The notes beneath the pieces were generated by a model. It was not told the origin of the DNA. It searched no databases and worked only from the letters and a program-made list of their open reading frames with translations. Below are positions 24,753 through 33,063 of a DNA stretch of 64,000 nucleotides, piece by piece. The stretch is from Kofleriaceae bacterium. GTDB taxonomy: Bacteria; Myxococcota_A; Polyangia; Haliangiales; Haliangiaceae. The translations under genes and the position numbers were made by a program. Where the stretch lies: assembly GCA_024762925.1 (NCBI GenBank), contig JANTGM010000020.1, positions 1-64,000 on the forward strand, in the 5' to 3' direction. Positions within the stretch are counted from its first letter, which is position 1. The number at the start of each line of letters is the position of its first letter.

Positions 24753-27700
24753 TGAATGATGTCCTTGTAGTACTGTTTGACTTGCTCGCTAAATCCTGAC
24801 GGCGCGCTCTCATCTTGCATCGCATCTAAGATTTCTTCTCGAAATTTCTCTGGGGCTCGGTAGTCTTCGGCTCCAGGAATCCGCACAGGTTCGTCTCTCC
24901 AGCCTTGTTGCCCGAGCTTCTGCTTCTGCCTCGCTGCACCTCGCGCGGTTTTCTGCGCCTCGCGAAGCCGCTCCGAGGCTTCTTGTGCCTGTTGTCGTGC
25001 TCCCGAGGGGTCGCGCGAGCGCATCTGCTTCTCAGCCTGTTGCATATGCTTGAGGGCGGATTCAAGCCCCTTTTCCACCGCCTTGCCCGATGCGCCTGGC
25101 ATGCTCTCAGCCTGCGCTTTGGCCTTCTTGAGCACCTTACTTGTGCGATTGCGGCTCGCCTGCTGTTGCCGCCTAAGCTTGTCGAGCTTGCGCCGGTCTT
25201 CGTCTTCCATGATTTCGGACGGGGAAGGAGTGACCTCTTGCAGCTGTTCGACGAGCTTCTTTGCAACTGGCACGGCATTGCGAGCAGCTTTCTCTGCAAC
25301 CACGCCTTTTCTCGACCAGGCTTCATCCAAGCTGAACTCCAGCTCATCGCGAATGGTCTTTAGCGACTCCTTAGCGTGCTTTGCCATCGACAGCGCTTCA
25401 GCGAGTTCTCCTCGCTCAAGCATGGTCTCGGTGTCCTGCAGTCGCTTCTCAAGCACTGTCATCTCCTCGCGCGTGAAGGGTGTGAGACCCGCCCGAGGGA
25501 TCTTGCTAACGCTCTTGCGCAGCTTCTCGAGTGTTTCGCCGGCAGTCTTCCTGGCTTCGGCGCTCTTGCCTTTTTGCATCTCGTTTACCGCGTCTGAATA
25601 GCGCTTGTAGATTTGACTGGCTTGGTTTGCAATGTCGTCCTGATCTTGGGCAAGGTCGGCGAGATCGTTGAGCATTTCCTCTAGCTGTTTTTGCTCTTCA
25701 GAAAAACTCTCATCACGAAGTTTGCTCAGAGCATTCTCAAGAGCCTCAGCACTCGCGTCCATCTCCTCACTGCACTTCTCCATTTGCGCGTTTGCCGCCG
25801 CCGCATCGCCAGCGTCAAGCAACTCTCGCACCTTCTCGAGGCAGTTCTCTTCTTGCTGGTGCTGCAGCGCCTCGCTGTTCACAAAGCGGTCCAAGACGTC
25901 TTCCGGAAGCGACGCGCTCTTTTGTGCCATCTCGGCAAGCTTGCGCTGCAGAGCCTTGAACTCGCGATCAATCTCGTCGAGCACTTCTTGGGAGCCAGTG
26001 CGCTCGTACTCTTCGAAGAGTCGCTTCAGCCGCTCTCGACTTGCGGCGACTTCGTCAGAGATACCGAGCAGGTTTTCTAGGTCCTGTCGCTGCAGCCAGT
26101 CGCTGAGCAAGAGAACATCCTCCTCGAGTTCCGCGATGATTTTTTCATCCGAAGCTTGGAGAGCCTTGGTATTGGCGTCGTCATCATCGCGCTTCTCAAA
26201 CGAGGCGAGCAGTGTGTCCTCTCGTCGCACCCGCTTGTTCATGCGCTCTCGCATCTCGCTCAAGGCCGCCCGGAGTTTCTTTGTGGCCAGCTCGTCTTCT
26301 TTGAGTGCTGCGACCAACCCACCCATTTCCACAACCACCTCCTCTGCGGCCCGTTGGATGTTTCGATGCAGCGCGACAGATGTTCCTGAGGCCACGAGTC
26401 GCTCGGCCAGCAGTTCCAGCATGTGCTGGGCAAGTTGTTGTTGGCGAGCGATGAGGTCTTCGTGTCGCTCACGAGGGCTAAAGAGCCGCAGCGAGTAGCT
26501 TCGCGAGTGGCCAATGTTTGGTCCCTGGACATCGTCGTTGTCGGCGGCCTCCAGGTGATATTCGATTTGCACACCAGGGCGGAGTGGCAAGACGGATAGG
26601 TCCCACAGGTACTTGTGCTGGGCGTTTCGCGGGGCCAGTGGCCCGCCTGAGACGCCAAGCGAAGGCGTTCCCGAACTCGCAACCTCCAACGGTTGGCGTG
26701 CCTCTTTGCCGCCTTGCGGTGTGTAAACCAGATCGATCTTGCGAATGCCATAGTCATCCGATGCTACATACGCGATCTCGATTCGTTTGAGCTTGGCAAC
26801 GTCGAGTTCATCGGCTGGAGCGTAGAGTTCAATCTTGGGTGCTTGGTCTTTTGCGATGGTGATATGTCGGGCACGAGCCTCGACCTGACGGCTCGATCCG
26901 TTGCTGATTTCAAACCGGTAGTAGGTCTCCTTCATGAGACGGAACGATCCGGTGAGTGAAGTGCCTCGGGAGGATTCGTAAGAAGAGTTCTTTGATAGCA
27001 GGACCTCCTCGTTACTGGCGAGCTCATCGCTTTCGGCGAGCAAGATGCTGGCCTTCTCGACAGCCTCAGTCGTTTGGGTTGAGATTTCGATGGTGCTGCC
27101 AGGCATTGCCTCGAAGTCGCCAGAAGAGGAAGGCAGACTGAGATTCGCCTTGCCGGTGTATTCGGGAAAGACGACTACGATGTCGACATCGCCAACCAGT
27201 GGTGTCTTCGCAAGGCGCGCTCCGTCAAACGGGGCCTTTGCAGGTTCGCGGAAGAGTTGCTTCCAACCTTGGGCTAGTGCGGTGGGCGCGAGGAGAGCGA
27301 CTGCTGTATAGAGCACAACCACCGTGCCAGCGGCGGCAAGTGGGCGACGCACCGTAGAGAAGGGCACAAGTGCTTGCAGCCGCAAAGGTTCGAGGCGTCT
27401 GGCAGTGCTAATCAAAAGCGCTTCGCGCAGTTCCGCCGAGCCGCTCGAAGACGCCTCATCGAGGAACTCAACCGAGGAGAGCAAATCGGAGCGAAGCTCA
27501 CCTTCACAGGTACCGACATAACGAGCCTGTGAGGAAGCGCTGCGCCAGCGCCTGCGGGGGCCAAGAAACGCCAGCAAGTAGCAAACCAGGAGTGATGCAG
27601 TTGCCAGTGCTGCCACTGCCCAGGCCGTTCGCACATCCAGTGTGGCCCAATGTGCGAGCAAGGGGGCAAGGAGCGCGAGCGCCCCCAGAAAGGCAAGCAA

Positions 27701-27787
27701 ATACAGCAGTCCCTCAACGGCCGCACGACGGCGCAGGCGCTGGGCTACAGCACCCAAGAAGCGAACAATTGCAAGGCGGTGTTCCAC
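24749..27787 (-). CDS. Giant membrane-anchored coiled-coil protein (DUF4175-like)
   Basis: The protein has 1012 residues. Helical hairpins at about 23-85 and one helix at about 152-172 anchor it. A beta-rich periplasmic part follows (VFPEYTGKANLSLPSS, then IELYAPADELDVAKLKRIEI). From about residue 440 to 960 it is nearly continuous coiled coil rich in Glu, Lys, Arg and Ala. The layout matches DUF4175-type proteins seen at the head of MoxR/DUF58/BatA clusters. It is the first gene of the five-gene operon ending at 19045. A structural or scaffolding envelope role is inferred. Confidence 0.8.
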   Translation of the reverse strand: MEHRLAIVRFLGAVAQRLRRRAAVEGLLYLLAFLGALALLAPLLAHWATLDVRTAWAVAALATASLLVCYLLAFLGPRRRWRSASSQARYVGTCEGELRSDLLSSVEFLDEASSSGSAELREALLISTARRLEPLRLQALVPFSTVRRPLAAAGTVVVLYTAVALLAPTALAQGWKQLFREPAKAPFDGARLAKTPLVGDVDIVVVFPEYTGKANLSLPSSSGDFEAMPGSTIEISTQTTEAVEKASILLAESDELASNEEVLLSKNSSYESSRGTSLTGSFRLMKETYYRFEISNGSSRQVEARARHITIAKDQAPKIELYAPADELDVAKLKRIEIAYVASDDYGIRKIDLVYTPQGGKEARQPLEVASSGTPSLGVSGGPLAPRNAQHKYLWDLSVLPLRPGVQIEYHLEAADNDDVQGPNIGHSRSYSLRLFSPRERHEDLIARQQQLAQHMLELLAERLVASGTSVALHRNIQRAAEEVVVEMGGLVAALKEDELATKKLRAALSEMRERMNKRVRREDTLLASFEKRDDDDANTKALQASDEKIIAELEEDVLLLSDWLQRQDLENLLGISDEVAASRERLKRLFEEYERTGSQEVLDEIDREFKALQRKLAEMAQKSASLPEDVLDRFVNSEALQHQQEENCLEKVRELLDAGDAAAANAQMEKCSEEMDASAEALENALSKLRDESFSEEQKQLEEMLNDLADLAQDQDDIANQASQIYKRYSDAVNEMQKGKSAEARKTAGETLEKLRKSVSKIPRAGLTPFTREEMTVLEKRLQDTETMLERGELAEALSMAKHAKESLKTIRDELEFSLDEAWSRKGVVAEKAARNAVPVAKKLVEQLQEVTPSPSEIMEDEDRRKLDKLRRQQQASRNRTSKVLKKAKAQAESMPGASGKAVEKGLESALKHMQQAEKQMRSRDPSGARQQAQEASERLREAQKTARGAARQKQKLGQQGWRDEPVRIPGAEDYRAPEKFREEILDAMQDESAPSGFSEQVKQYYKDIIQ

Positions 27788-27948
27788 GATGAGGACCGGA
27801 TTACCCTAGCACCAAGTGCTCTTATGGGCACGGCTGGTTGAGGAGCACGATTCCGAAACCCACCAGCAATGGGGCGCTTGGCGTTTCTGGTGCACCAAGC
27901 CTCGCAATTGGGAGCGGCGATCTCTGGAATTTGATATATCTGGGTGGA

Positions 27949-28602
27949 GTGAATAAGCCCCTTTCCAACGCGTCTTTACGTCACGATGAGACCAACGAGG
28001 TTGACGAAAAAGAGCTTGTGCGCATGGCGAAGGCCGGCGACCACGAGGCGTTCCGCCAGCTCTTCGAGCGACACAACCGGCGGGCCTACGCTTTGGCTCT
28101 CGGAGTGGTCCGAAATCCTGACGATGCACTCGATGTTGTCCAGGAAGGTTTCATCAAGGCTCACCGCTATCTACCCAAATTCGAAGGAACTTCCAGCTTC
28201 TACACCTGGCTGTACCGGATTGTCATGAATCTCGCCATTGATCATCTGCGCAAGCGCAAGCGCGCCAAGCAAGTCGACTTCAACGACGCGCTGTCCCATA
28301 TTGAGGGCGAGGGCTCGGTTGGTGAAGATAGCTTGCTGCCAAGGATTCTTGGTGCCGACCCGTCAAAATCACTCATGCGGCGGGAAATGCGTGAGCACCT
28401 TCGAACTGCCATGGGGCAGCTGAGCGATAACCATCGAAGCGTCCTGATGATGCGAGAACTCGAGGGGCTCTCCTACGAAGAGATGGCAGAGGTCATGAAG
28501 TGCTCCAAGGGGACGATCATGTCGCGGCTTTTCCATGCTCGAAAGAACATGCAGCAGCACTTGTTGGCACTTATGGAAGGCCCAACGGGAGCGGAGGCAT
28601 AA
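27949..28602 (+). CDS. ECF RNA polymerase sigma factor (RpoE-like)
   Basis: The protein has 217 residues from a GTG at 27949 (GGTGG just upstream); the open frame extends to 27838 but reads unlike sigma factor. Region 2 is clear: [58 protein letters not shown]. Region 4 follows: [20 protein letters not shown] and [18 protein letters not shown]. An anti-sigma-like gene follows after 3 bases. Likely responds to envelope stress, given the downstream secreted protein and peptidoglycan synthase. Confidence 0.94.
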   Translation: MNKPLSNASLRHDETNEVDEKELVRMAKAGDHEAFRQLFERHNRRAYALALGVVRNPDDALDVVQEGFIKAHRYLPKFEGTSSFYTWLYRIVMNLAIDHLRKRKRAKQVDFNDALSHIEGEGSVGEDSLLPRILGADPSKSLMRREMREHLRTAMGQLSDNHRSVLMMRELEGLSYEEMAEVMKCSKGTIMSRLFHARKNMQQHLLALMEGPTGAEA

Positions 28603-28605
28603 GCG

Positions 28606-29271
28606 ATGACAGCAAATGCAACAAAGCCAACGGACGTTGAGATCATGATGTTTCTCGATGGCGAGCTTGAGGGCGACGAGGCCAAGGCTGTGGAGCGCTT
28701 TCTCGAAGAGAGCGATGCGGCCTCGGATGTCGCCGCATCACTGAGTCAAGTGAGCGAGCTTGTGCGTGGCAGTGTTGAGCTTGAGGCCGACGCCGCCGAG
28801 GAAAAACTGGCGGGTCTGTGGGCTGGAATCGACAAGGCCATTGGCAGTAATGGCGCTTCTAAGCAGCCCCTAGAGGCTCCTGTCATCTCGATTCAGTCAA
28901 GGGCCGAAGAGAGAGCGACAGAGAAGCTCGTAGAAAAGGCAAGCTGGTTTGGCGGTTGGCAATCTCATGTGATGATCGGTGCGCTTGCGGCAGCAGCAGC
29001 GCTCCTCGTTGTGTGGACACAGCGGTCTGATACGCCCGTGCCGGTGGTGGCGGAAACAACCAATCGTGGGCAGGACAGGACAACAGGACCCGTGCAGCCC
29101 ACGATCGTTCCAGTGGCATTGCGTTCCCAAGAGCCCGAGGTCGAAGCACTTGAAGTTTACGACGGCAGCGGCGTCATTATGACTGTACCAGGGGATGCGG
29201 AAAGCGACGAAGCGGCAACCGCCGTAATCTGGATCTCCAGCGACACCGATGTGGTGGAGGACCCTATATGA
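28606..29271 (+). CDS. Anti-sigma factor, membrane-anchored
   Basis: The protein has 221 residues. The N-terminal 60 residues (EIMMFLDGELEGDEAKAVER) match the short helical start of anti-sigma factors; the HxxxCxxC zinc site is absent, so it is not a ZAS type. A transmembrane helix lies at about 123-139 (VMIGALAAAAALLVVW), placing the C-terminal 80 residues in the periplasm. Start 3 bases after the sigma stop and ATGA overlap with the next gene show one operon. It should hold the sigma factor at the membrane until a signal is received. Confidence 0.85.
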   Translation: MTANATKPTDVEIMMFLDGELEGDEAKAVERFLEESDAASDVAASLSQVSELVRGSVELEADAAEEKLAGLWAGIDKAIGSNGASKQPLEAPVISIQSRAEERATEKLVEKASWFGGWQSHVMIGALAAAAALLVVWTQRSDTPVPVVAETTNRGQDRTTGPVQPTIVPVALRSQEPEVEALEVYDGSGVIMTVPGDAESDEAATAVIWISSDTDVVEDPI

Positions 29272-29795
29272 GCAAGACCATGCAAACTCCTCTTCGAATT
29301 TCAAAGCGACGTTCTTCTTCCAACGTGCGATGGGTGCTTTCAGCGCTTGTACTCTGTGTTGCTGTCGCGGGCTTCGGCTCATCGGCCATGGCGGATGAAG
29401 CGAACTGCACCGTTTTTGAAATCAAAGCGACCAGTGGCGATGGCGGGATCGATGCCGAACTCAAGCCAATCACCAAGAAGCTAAAGAAGCCTCCATTTTC
29501 TGCCTGGAAGACATTCAAGGTTGTGGGGAAGCACGATGTCAAAGCGCCCCAGAAGAAGGCGGTCTCCATCTCTCTTGATGGTGGCGGCAAATTGGGTCTG
29601 CTCTACAAAGAGCGCAGTGATGCCAAGGGCAGCAAACCACGGCTTCGGGTTGGGCTCACGCTCGACAACAAAGCGGGCAAGCGCAAGGCCGATATCACAC
29701 TCAAGGTCGATTCGGGCGATTATACCTTGGTGGGCCAAGATGCCGACAAAGATGGGTCATCTCGGCTACTTGCGATTCGCTGCGCCATCAAATAA
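29268..29795 (+). CDS. Secreted basic protein of sigma operon
   Basis: This 175-residue Lys-rich protein has a long positive leader and a signal peptide ending SSAMADEA (about residue 44). The mature part is beta-strand rich (VSISLDGGGKLGLLYKERSD, KADITLKVDSGDYTLVGQDA) with two cysteines that may pair. No family was recognised. Its ATG overlaps the anti-sigma stop codon. Position suggests it is either the envelope signal sensed by the anti-sigma factor or a regulon member. Confidence 0.7.
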   Translation: MSKTMQTPLRISKRRSSSNVRWVLSALVLCVAVAGFGSSAMADEANCTVFEIKATSGDGGIDAELKPITKKLKKPPFSAWKTFKVVGKHDVKAPQKKAVSISLDGGGKLGLLYKERSDAKGSKPRLRVGLTLDNKAGKRKADITLKVDSGDYTLVGQDADKDGSSRLLAIRCAIK

Positions 29796-29836
29796 GAGCA
29801 ACTTCGGGCTCTTGAGGGCTGTGCTATAAGCCGCAC

Positions 29837-31969
29837 ATGCGCAGGCGTCTGCTCATGGCCGGCGCCGGATTGCTCGGTCTGCTTCTGATTGCGGTTTGCA
29901 CCCTCTGGGTGTTGTACGGCCGTATTGGTGCGTGGGCGGTTCGTGAAAAAGTCCTACCAAAGCTCGAAGCTCGCCTTGGGCGCGATCTCACCGTCGGCTC
30001 GATCGATGTATCTCGAGGCACAGTGGTCTTGCGTGAGATTGTCGTGCCCTCCGTCATCGCAGGTGCTGAGCCACTGGTGCAGGTTGACCGCCTTGAGGTG
30101 GAGTATGACTACGGAGCTTCTTGGTTTGGCAACGTGAAGCTCTTTGAAGCCCGCGCCGAAGGATTGAGTGCTCGCGCGACGAGACATGCCGATGGCAGCA
30201 GTGAGCTTGAAGAGCTCATGAAGAAGCTGCGAGGCAAAACGCGCAGCGAAGAGAACGGCTCGGCACGGTCTGGTCGCTCCCTGCGCCCGAAGAAGCTGCG
30301 ACTCGAAGGTGGCACGATCGATCTTCTGGACGAAGCCACAGGCCGCAGAGTGGTCGCAAACATCGCTTCGGGACAGGCCGACCAGGGCCAAGACGCCACT
30401 TTGGAACTCGAAGAGGTCACCCTGGGAAACGGCGCTGCGCTTCGCGATCTCACTGTCACCGTGAATCCGAAGGAGCCGCTTTCGACTGCGCGAGTGGAAA
30501 TCGGGGATGGCGAAATGACGCTGTGGCCGGGCATGTCGCTCTCGGGCATTGAGGGCAGCATCGCGCAAGGAGATACCGCAGAGCAGTTGGTCGTTGCGCT
30601 CTCGGGAAGCTATGGCGGTTCCAGCGAGACACTATGGCAGGCGGAAGGTTGGCTTGAGCCTGTGTCCCGTCGTGGCCAGCTTTCCGTGGTAGCGGATCGC
30701 TTCACCTTCGATCGCATCGCTCCCGTCCTCCAGGACTCGGTGGTGAAGGATTTTGCGAATACTTCTGTAGACGCCAAACTCGTTATTGAAGTGAGCGACG
30801 GTGTGGCCGATTTCTCGGGTGGACTCAACCTCCACAATCTCAACGTTGAGCATCCAATGCTATCGCAACAGCGACTCTCCAACATGAGCTTCGACGTGAG
30901 TCTGGCGGCATCACTCGACACCAAGGCCAAGCACCTGGTACTCGAATCGATGTCAGTGGTCTCGCAGGGAGTGAACTACCTGCTCAGTGGCGACTACCTA
31001 ATGGCAGGCGGCCTTGATGAAGAAGGTGTGTTGCGGAAAAAACCACGTTTGGCTGTGCGTGCACAGGTGCCAAAGACCGACTGCCAAGCGGTGTTGCGAT
31101 CAATTCCTGCGGGTTTCATTCCCAAGCTTCAGGGCTTTCAGCTTCGTGGGCCATTCTCGGCCAACATTGAGTTGGCGATCGATTGGGAGAACCTCGAAGA
31201 AGACACCAAGCTTGATGGTTATGTCGATTTGCCAAAGTGTAGAGTGCTCAGCCCACCGGAAGAATTCGATGCCGAAAGGCTGCTCAGCAGCTTTGAGCAC
31301 CAGATTCTCGTGGGTCCGGATGAGTACGAGACCGTGGACATTGGCATGGAAAGCGATAACTACGCCCAGATTGTCGATATCTCATCCTACTTCCTCAACG
31401 CCGTGCTCACACAGGAAGACTCGCGCTTCTACGATCACGATGGCTTCATTGGTCGCGAGTTTCGCTCGGCCTTGGTTCGCAATCTCCAGGCAGGGCGCTT
31501 CAAGTTCGGCGCGTCGTCGATCAGCATGCAGATGGTGAAGAATGTTTTTCTCTACCGCGACAAGACCATGTCGAGAAAGCTCCAGGAACTCTTCCTCACT
31601 TGGTACGTGGAGCGCACCCTAGAGAAAGATCGCATTCTCGAGATCTATGTCAACGCGATCGAATACGGACCGGGAGTCTACGGAATTGTCTCAGCTGCAA
31701 GGATCTACTTTGGGAAGCATCCGCGTGACATCACACCGAGGGAAGCAGCGTTCTTGGCGCAGCTTCTGCCTTCACCCCGCAAGCGGTACTTTCAATACTG
31801 CAAAGACAAACTCTCACGCAGAACCTCGGCCAAGATTGGTCGAATTCTCGGCAACATGCGCACGCGAAATCGTCTAACTGCCGCCGAGTTTGCTGAGGCA
31901 AAAGAAACCACAATCGAGTTCAACCCGCAAAAGGTAAGAGAGCTGTGCCGAAAACAACCAGACTGGTAG
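29837..31969 (+). CDS. AsmA-like domain fused to GT51 peptidoglycan glycosyltransferase
   Basis: The protein has 710 residues. After one membrane helix (about 9-28) comes an AsmA-type start (KLEARLGRDLTVGSIDVSRG, VVLREIVVPS) and about 450 residues of repetitive beta sheet. From about 510 a GT51 domain is clear: catalytic Glu in LTQEDSRFYDHDGF, FGASSISMQMVKN, then ILEIYVNAIEYGPGVYGI and FGKHPRDITPREAAFLA. No transpeptidase domain follows. Ordinary monofunctional GT51 enzymes (MtgA) are about 240 residues, so the long AsmA-like periplasmic part is distinctive. It polymerises lipid II in the periplasm. Confidence 0.88.
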   Translation: MRRRLLMAGAGLLGLLLIAVCTLWVLYGRIGAWAVREKVLPKLEARLGRDLTVGSIDVSRGTVVLREIVVPSVIAGAEPLVQVDRLEVEYDYGASWFGNVKLFEARAEGLSARATRHADGSSELEELMKKLRGKTRSEENGSARSGRSLRPKKLRLEGGTIDLLDEATGRRVVANIASGQADQGQDATLELEEVTLGNGAALRDLTVTVNPKEPLSTARVEIGDGEMTLWPGMSLSGIEGSIAQGDTAEQLVVALSGSYGGSSETLWQAEGWLEPVSRRGQLSVVADRFTFDRIAPVLQDSVVKDFANTSVDAKLVIEVSDGVADFSGGLNLHNLNVEHPMLSQQRLSNMSFDVSLAASLDTKAKHLVLESMSVVSQGVNYLLSGDYLMAGGLDEEGVLRKKPRLAVRAQVPKTDCQAVLRSIPAGFIPKLQGFQLRGPFSANIELAIDWENLEEDTKLDGYVDLPKCRVLSPPEEFDAERLLSSFEHQILVGPDEYETVDIGMESDNYAQIVDISSYFLNAVLTQEDSRFYDHDGFIGREFRSALVRNLQAGRFKFGASSISMQMVKNVFLYRDKTMSRKLQELFLTWYVERTLEKDRILEIYVNAIEYGPGVYGIVSAARIYFGKHPRDITPREAAFLAQLLPSPRKRYFQYCKDKLSRRTSAKIGRILGNMRTRNRLTAAEFAEAKETTIEFNPQKVRELCRKQPDW

Positions 31970-31971
31970 CC

Positions 31972-32241
31972 ATGAGCCGTCGTGCTCTTCTAGGTATTTT
32001 ACTGATTTCCGCCGTCATGCTCGCATGGCCGAACAACGCTGCCATGGCGCAGGAACAGCCCGAGCAAACCTGGGGCGAAAAGACGCCTCCAAAGAACTAC
32101 GTGCGGAGTAAAGAGCCCAATAAGGGCGGTGGGGCCTACAAGTGGAAGCAGATGGCCTACGCAAGTGGCGTCATGGCGGGGATGGGGCTCTTTATCGTTT
32201 GGCTCGTCCGCCGGAGCAAGCGCGAGCAAGACCACGCATGA
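31972..32241 (+). CDS. Small membrane protein, unknown function
   Basis: The protein has 89 residues from the ATG at 31972 (signal-like helix MSRRALLGILLISAVMLAWP, ending near AMAQ), chosen over an upstream ATG at 31945 inside the GT51 gene. A second helix near residue 65-80 (ASGVMAGMGLFIVWLVRR) is followed by Arg/Lys and a short cytosolic tail. Between them is a 35-residue Pro/Lys/Gly-rich periplasmic loop. It starts 2 bases after the GT51 stop and overlaps trmH (ATGA). It could be an accessory to the synthase; no family recognised. Confidence 0.65.
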   Translation: MSRRALLGILLISAVMLAWPNNAAMAQEQPEQTWGEKTPPKNYVRSKEPNKGGGAYKWKQMAYASGVMAGMGLFIVWLVRRSKREQDHA

Positions 32242-32945
32242 AGGGTCACGAAGTAGACGCTCTTATCGAGCAATACGGAATCGAGGCGGTGTGTCAGGCA
32301 GCAACTCCGCTGCTCGAAGAGCAGCGCATTGAAAGGCTTGATCGCGGTCTCGATGCAAAACTCGAGAGCCTTACTGTCGTGCTCGAGAACCTCTACGATC
32401 CACACAACGGCGCAGCAGCAGTCCGATCTGCCGAGGCCTTTGGCCTTTGCGATTTGCACACTGTTGATGGAGCGACCGGCGCGTTTGAAGCGGCGCCCGA
32501 TGTCTCCTTGGGAACCCAGAAGTGGATCGACTTGCATCGTCACCAAACCGCAACAGGATGCGGACACCTTCTGCGGGAGCAGGGCTTTGTCTTGTGTGCA
32601 ACCGTGCCGGGTGCGGACCTCGAACTTGAGGAGCTGCCAGTCGACAAGCCACTGGCGATTTGGTTTGGCAACGAGCGCGATGGCCTTAGTGCCGAGGCAC
32701 AAGAGCTGTGTGATCATCGTGTGTCCATTGCAATGCACGGCTTCTGTCAGAGCTTTAATCTCTCGGTATCGGTGGCGATGTTTGTGCACCGACTGGCCGC
32801 AAAACGCCGGGCACACTTGGGGGCTGTGGGGGATCTGGGCGAGGCCCGACGGGAGCTGCTGCGAGCCAGGTGGCGCGGAATCAGCGTTCGCGGGCTGGAC
32901 ATGGTGATGCGACGCCTGGAGGATGACAAAGCTGTGTCATCCTAG
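32238..32945 (+). CDS. trmH: SpoU/TrmH-family RNA 2'-O-methyltransferase
   Basis: The protein has 235 residues from ATG 32238, coupled to the preceding stop. SPOUT landmarks are NLYDPHNGAAAVRSAEAFGL (motif 1), WFGNERDGLSAEA (motif 2, AdoMet-loop knot) and HGFCQSFNLSVSVAMFVHRL (motif 3). The order and the short N-terminal helix (RIERLDRGLDAKLESLTVVL) fit TrmH, which methylates G18 of tRNA. An rRNA target cannot be excluded. It is cytosolic. The gene begins in-frame sense with no promoter evident ahead of it. Confidence 0.9.
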   Translation: MKGHEVDALIEQYGIEAVCQAATPLLEEQRIERLDRGLDAKLESLTVVLENLYDPHNGAAAVRSAEAFGLCDLHTVDGATGAFEAAPDVSLGTQKWIDLHRHQTATGCGHLLREQGFVLCATVPGADLELEELPVDKPLAIWFGNERDGLSAEAQELCDHRVSIAMHGFCQSFNLSVSVAMFVHRLAAKRRAHLGAVGDLGEARRELLRARWRGISVRGLDMVMRRLEDDKAVSS

Positions 32946-33063
32946 ACACGCCAAAGATGTGGCCGAATCGACGCAGGTAGGGCAGAATTTAGCCATTCGA
33001 CCTAATGTTACGATGGTTTAGCACTGTGTCCTCTCTCTTGCAGTCAAGGCAATCTCCTTCGAT

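Noticed and set aside
25668-26498. 276-codon Ser-rich frame antisense to the coiled-coil gene
   Set aside because: Poly-Ser is the expected antisense of Glu/Ala/Arg codons; no family features.
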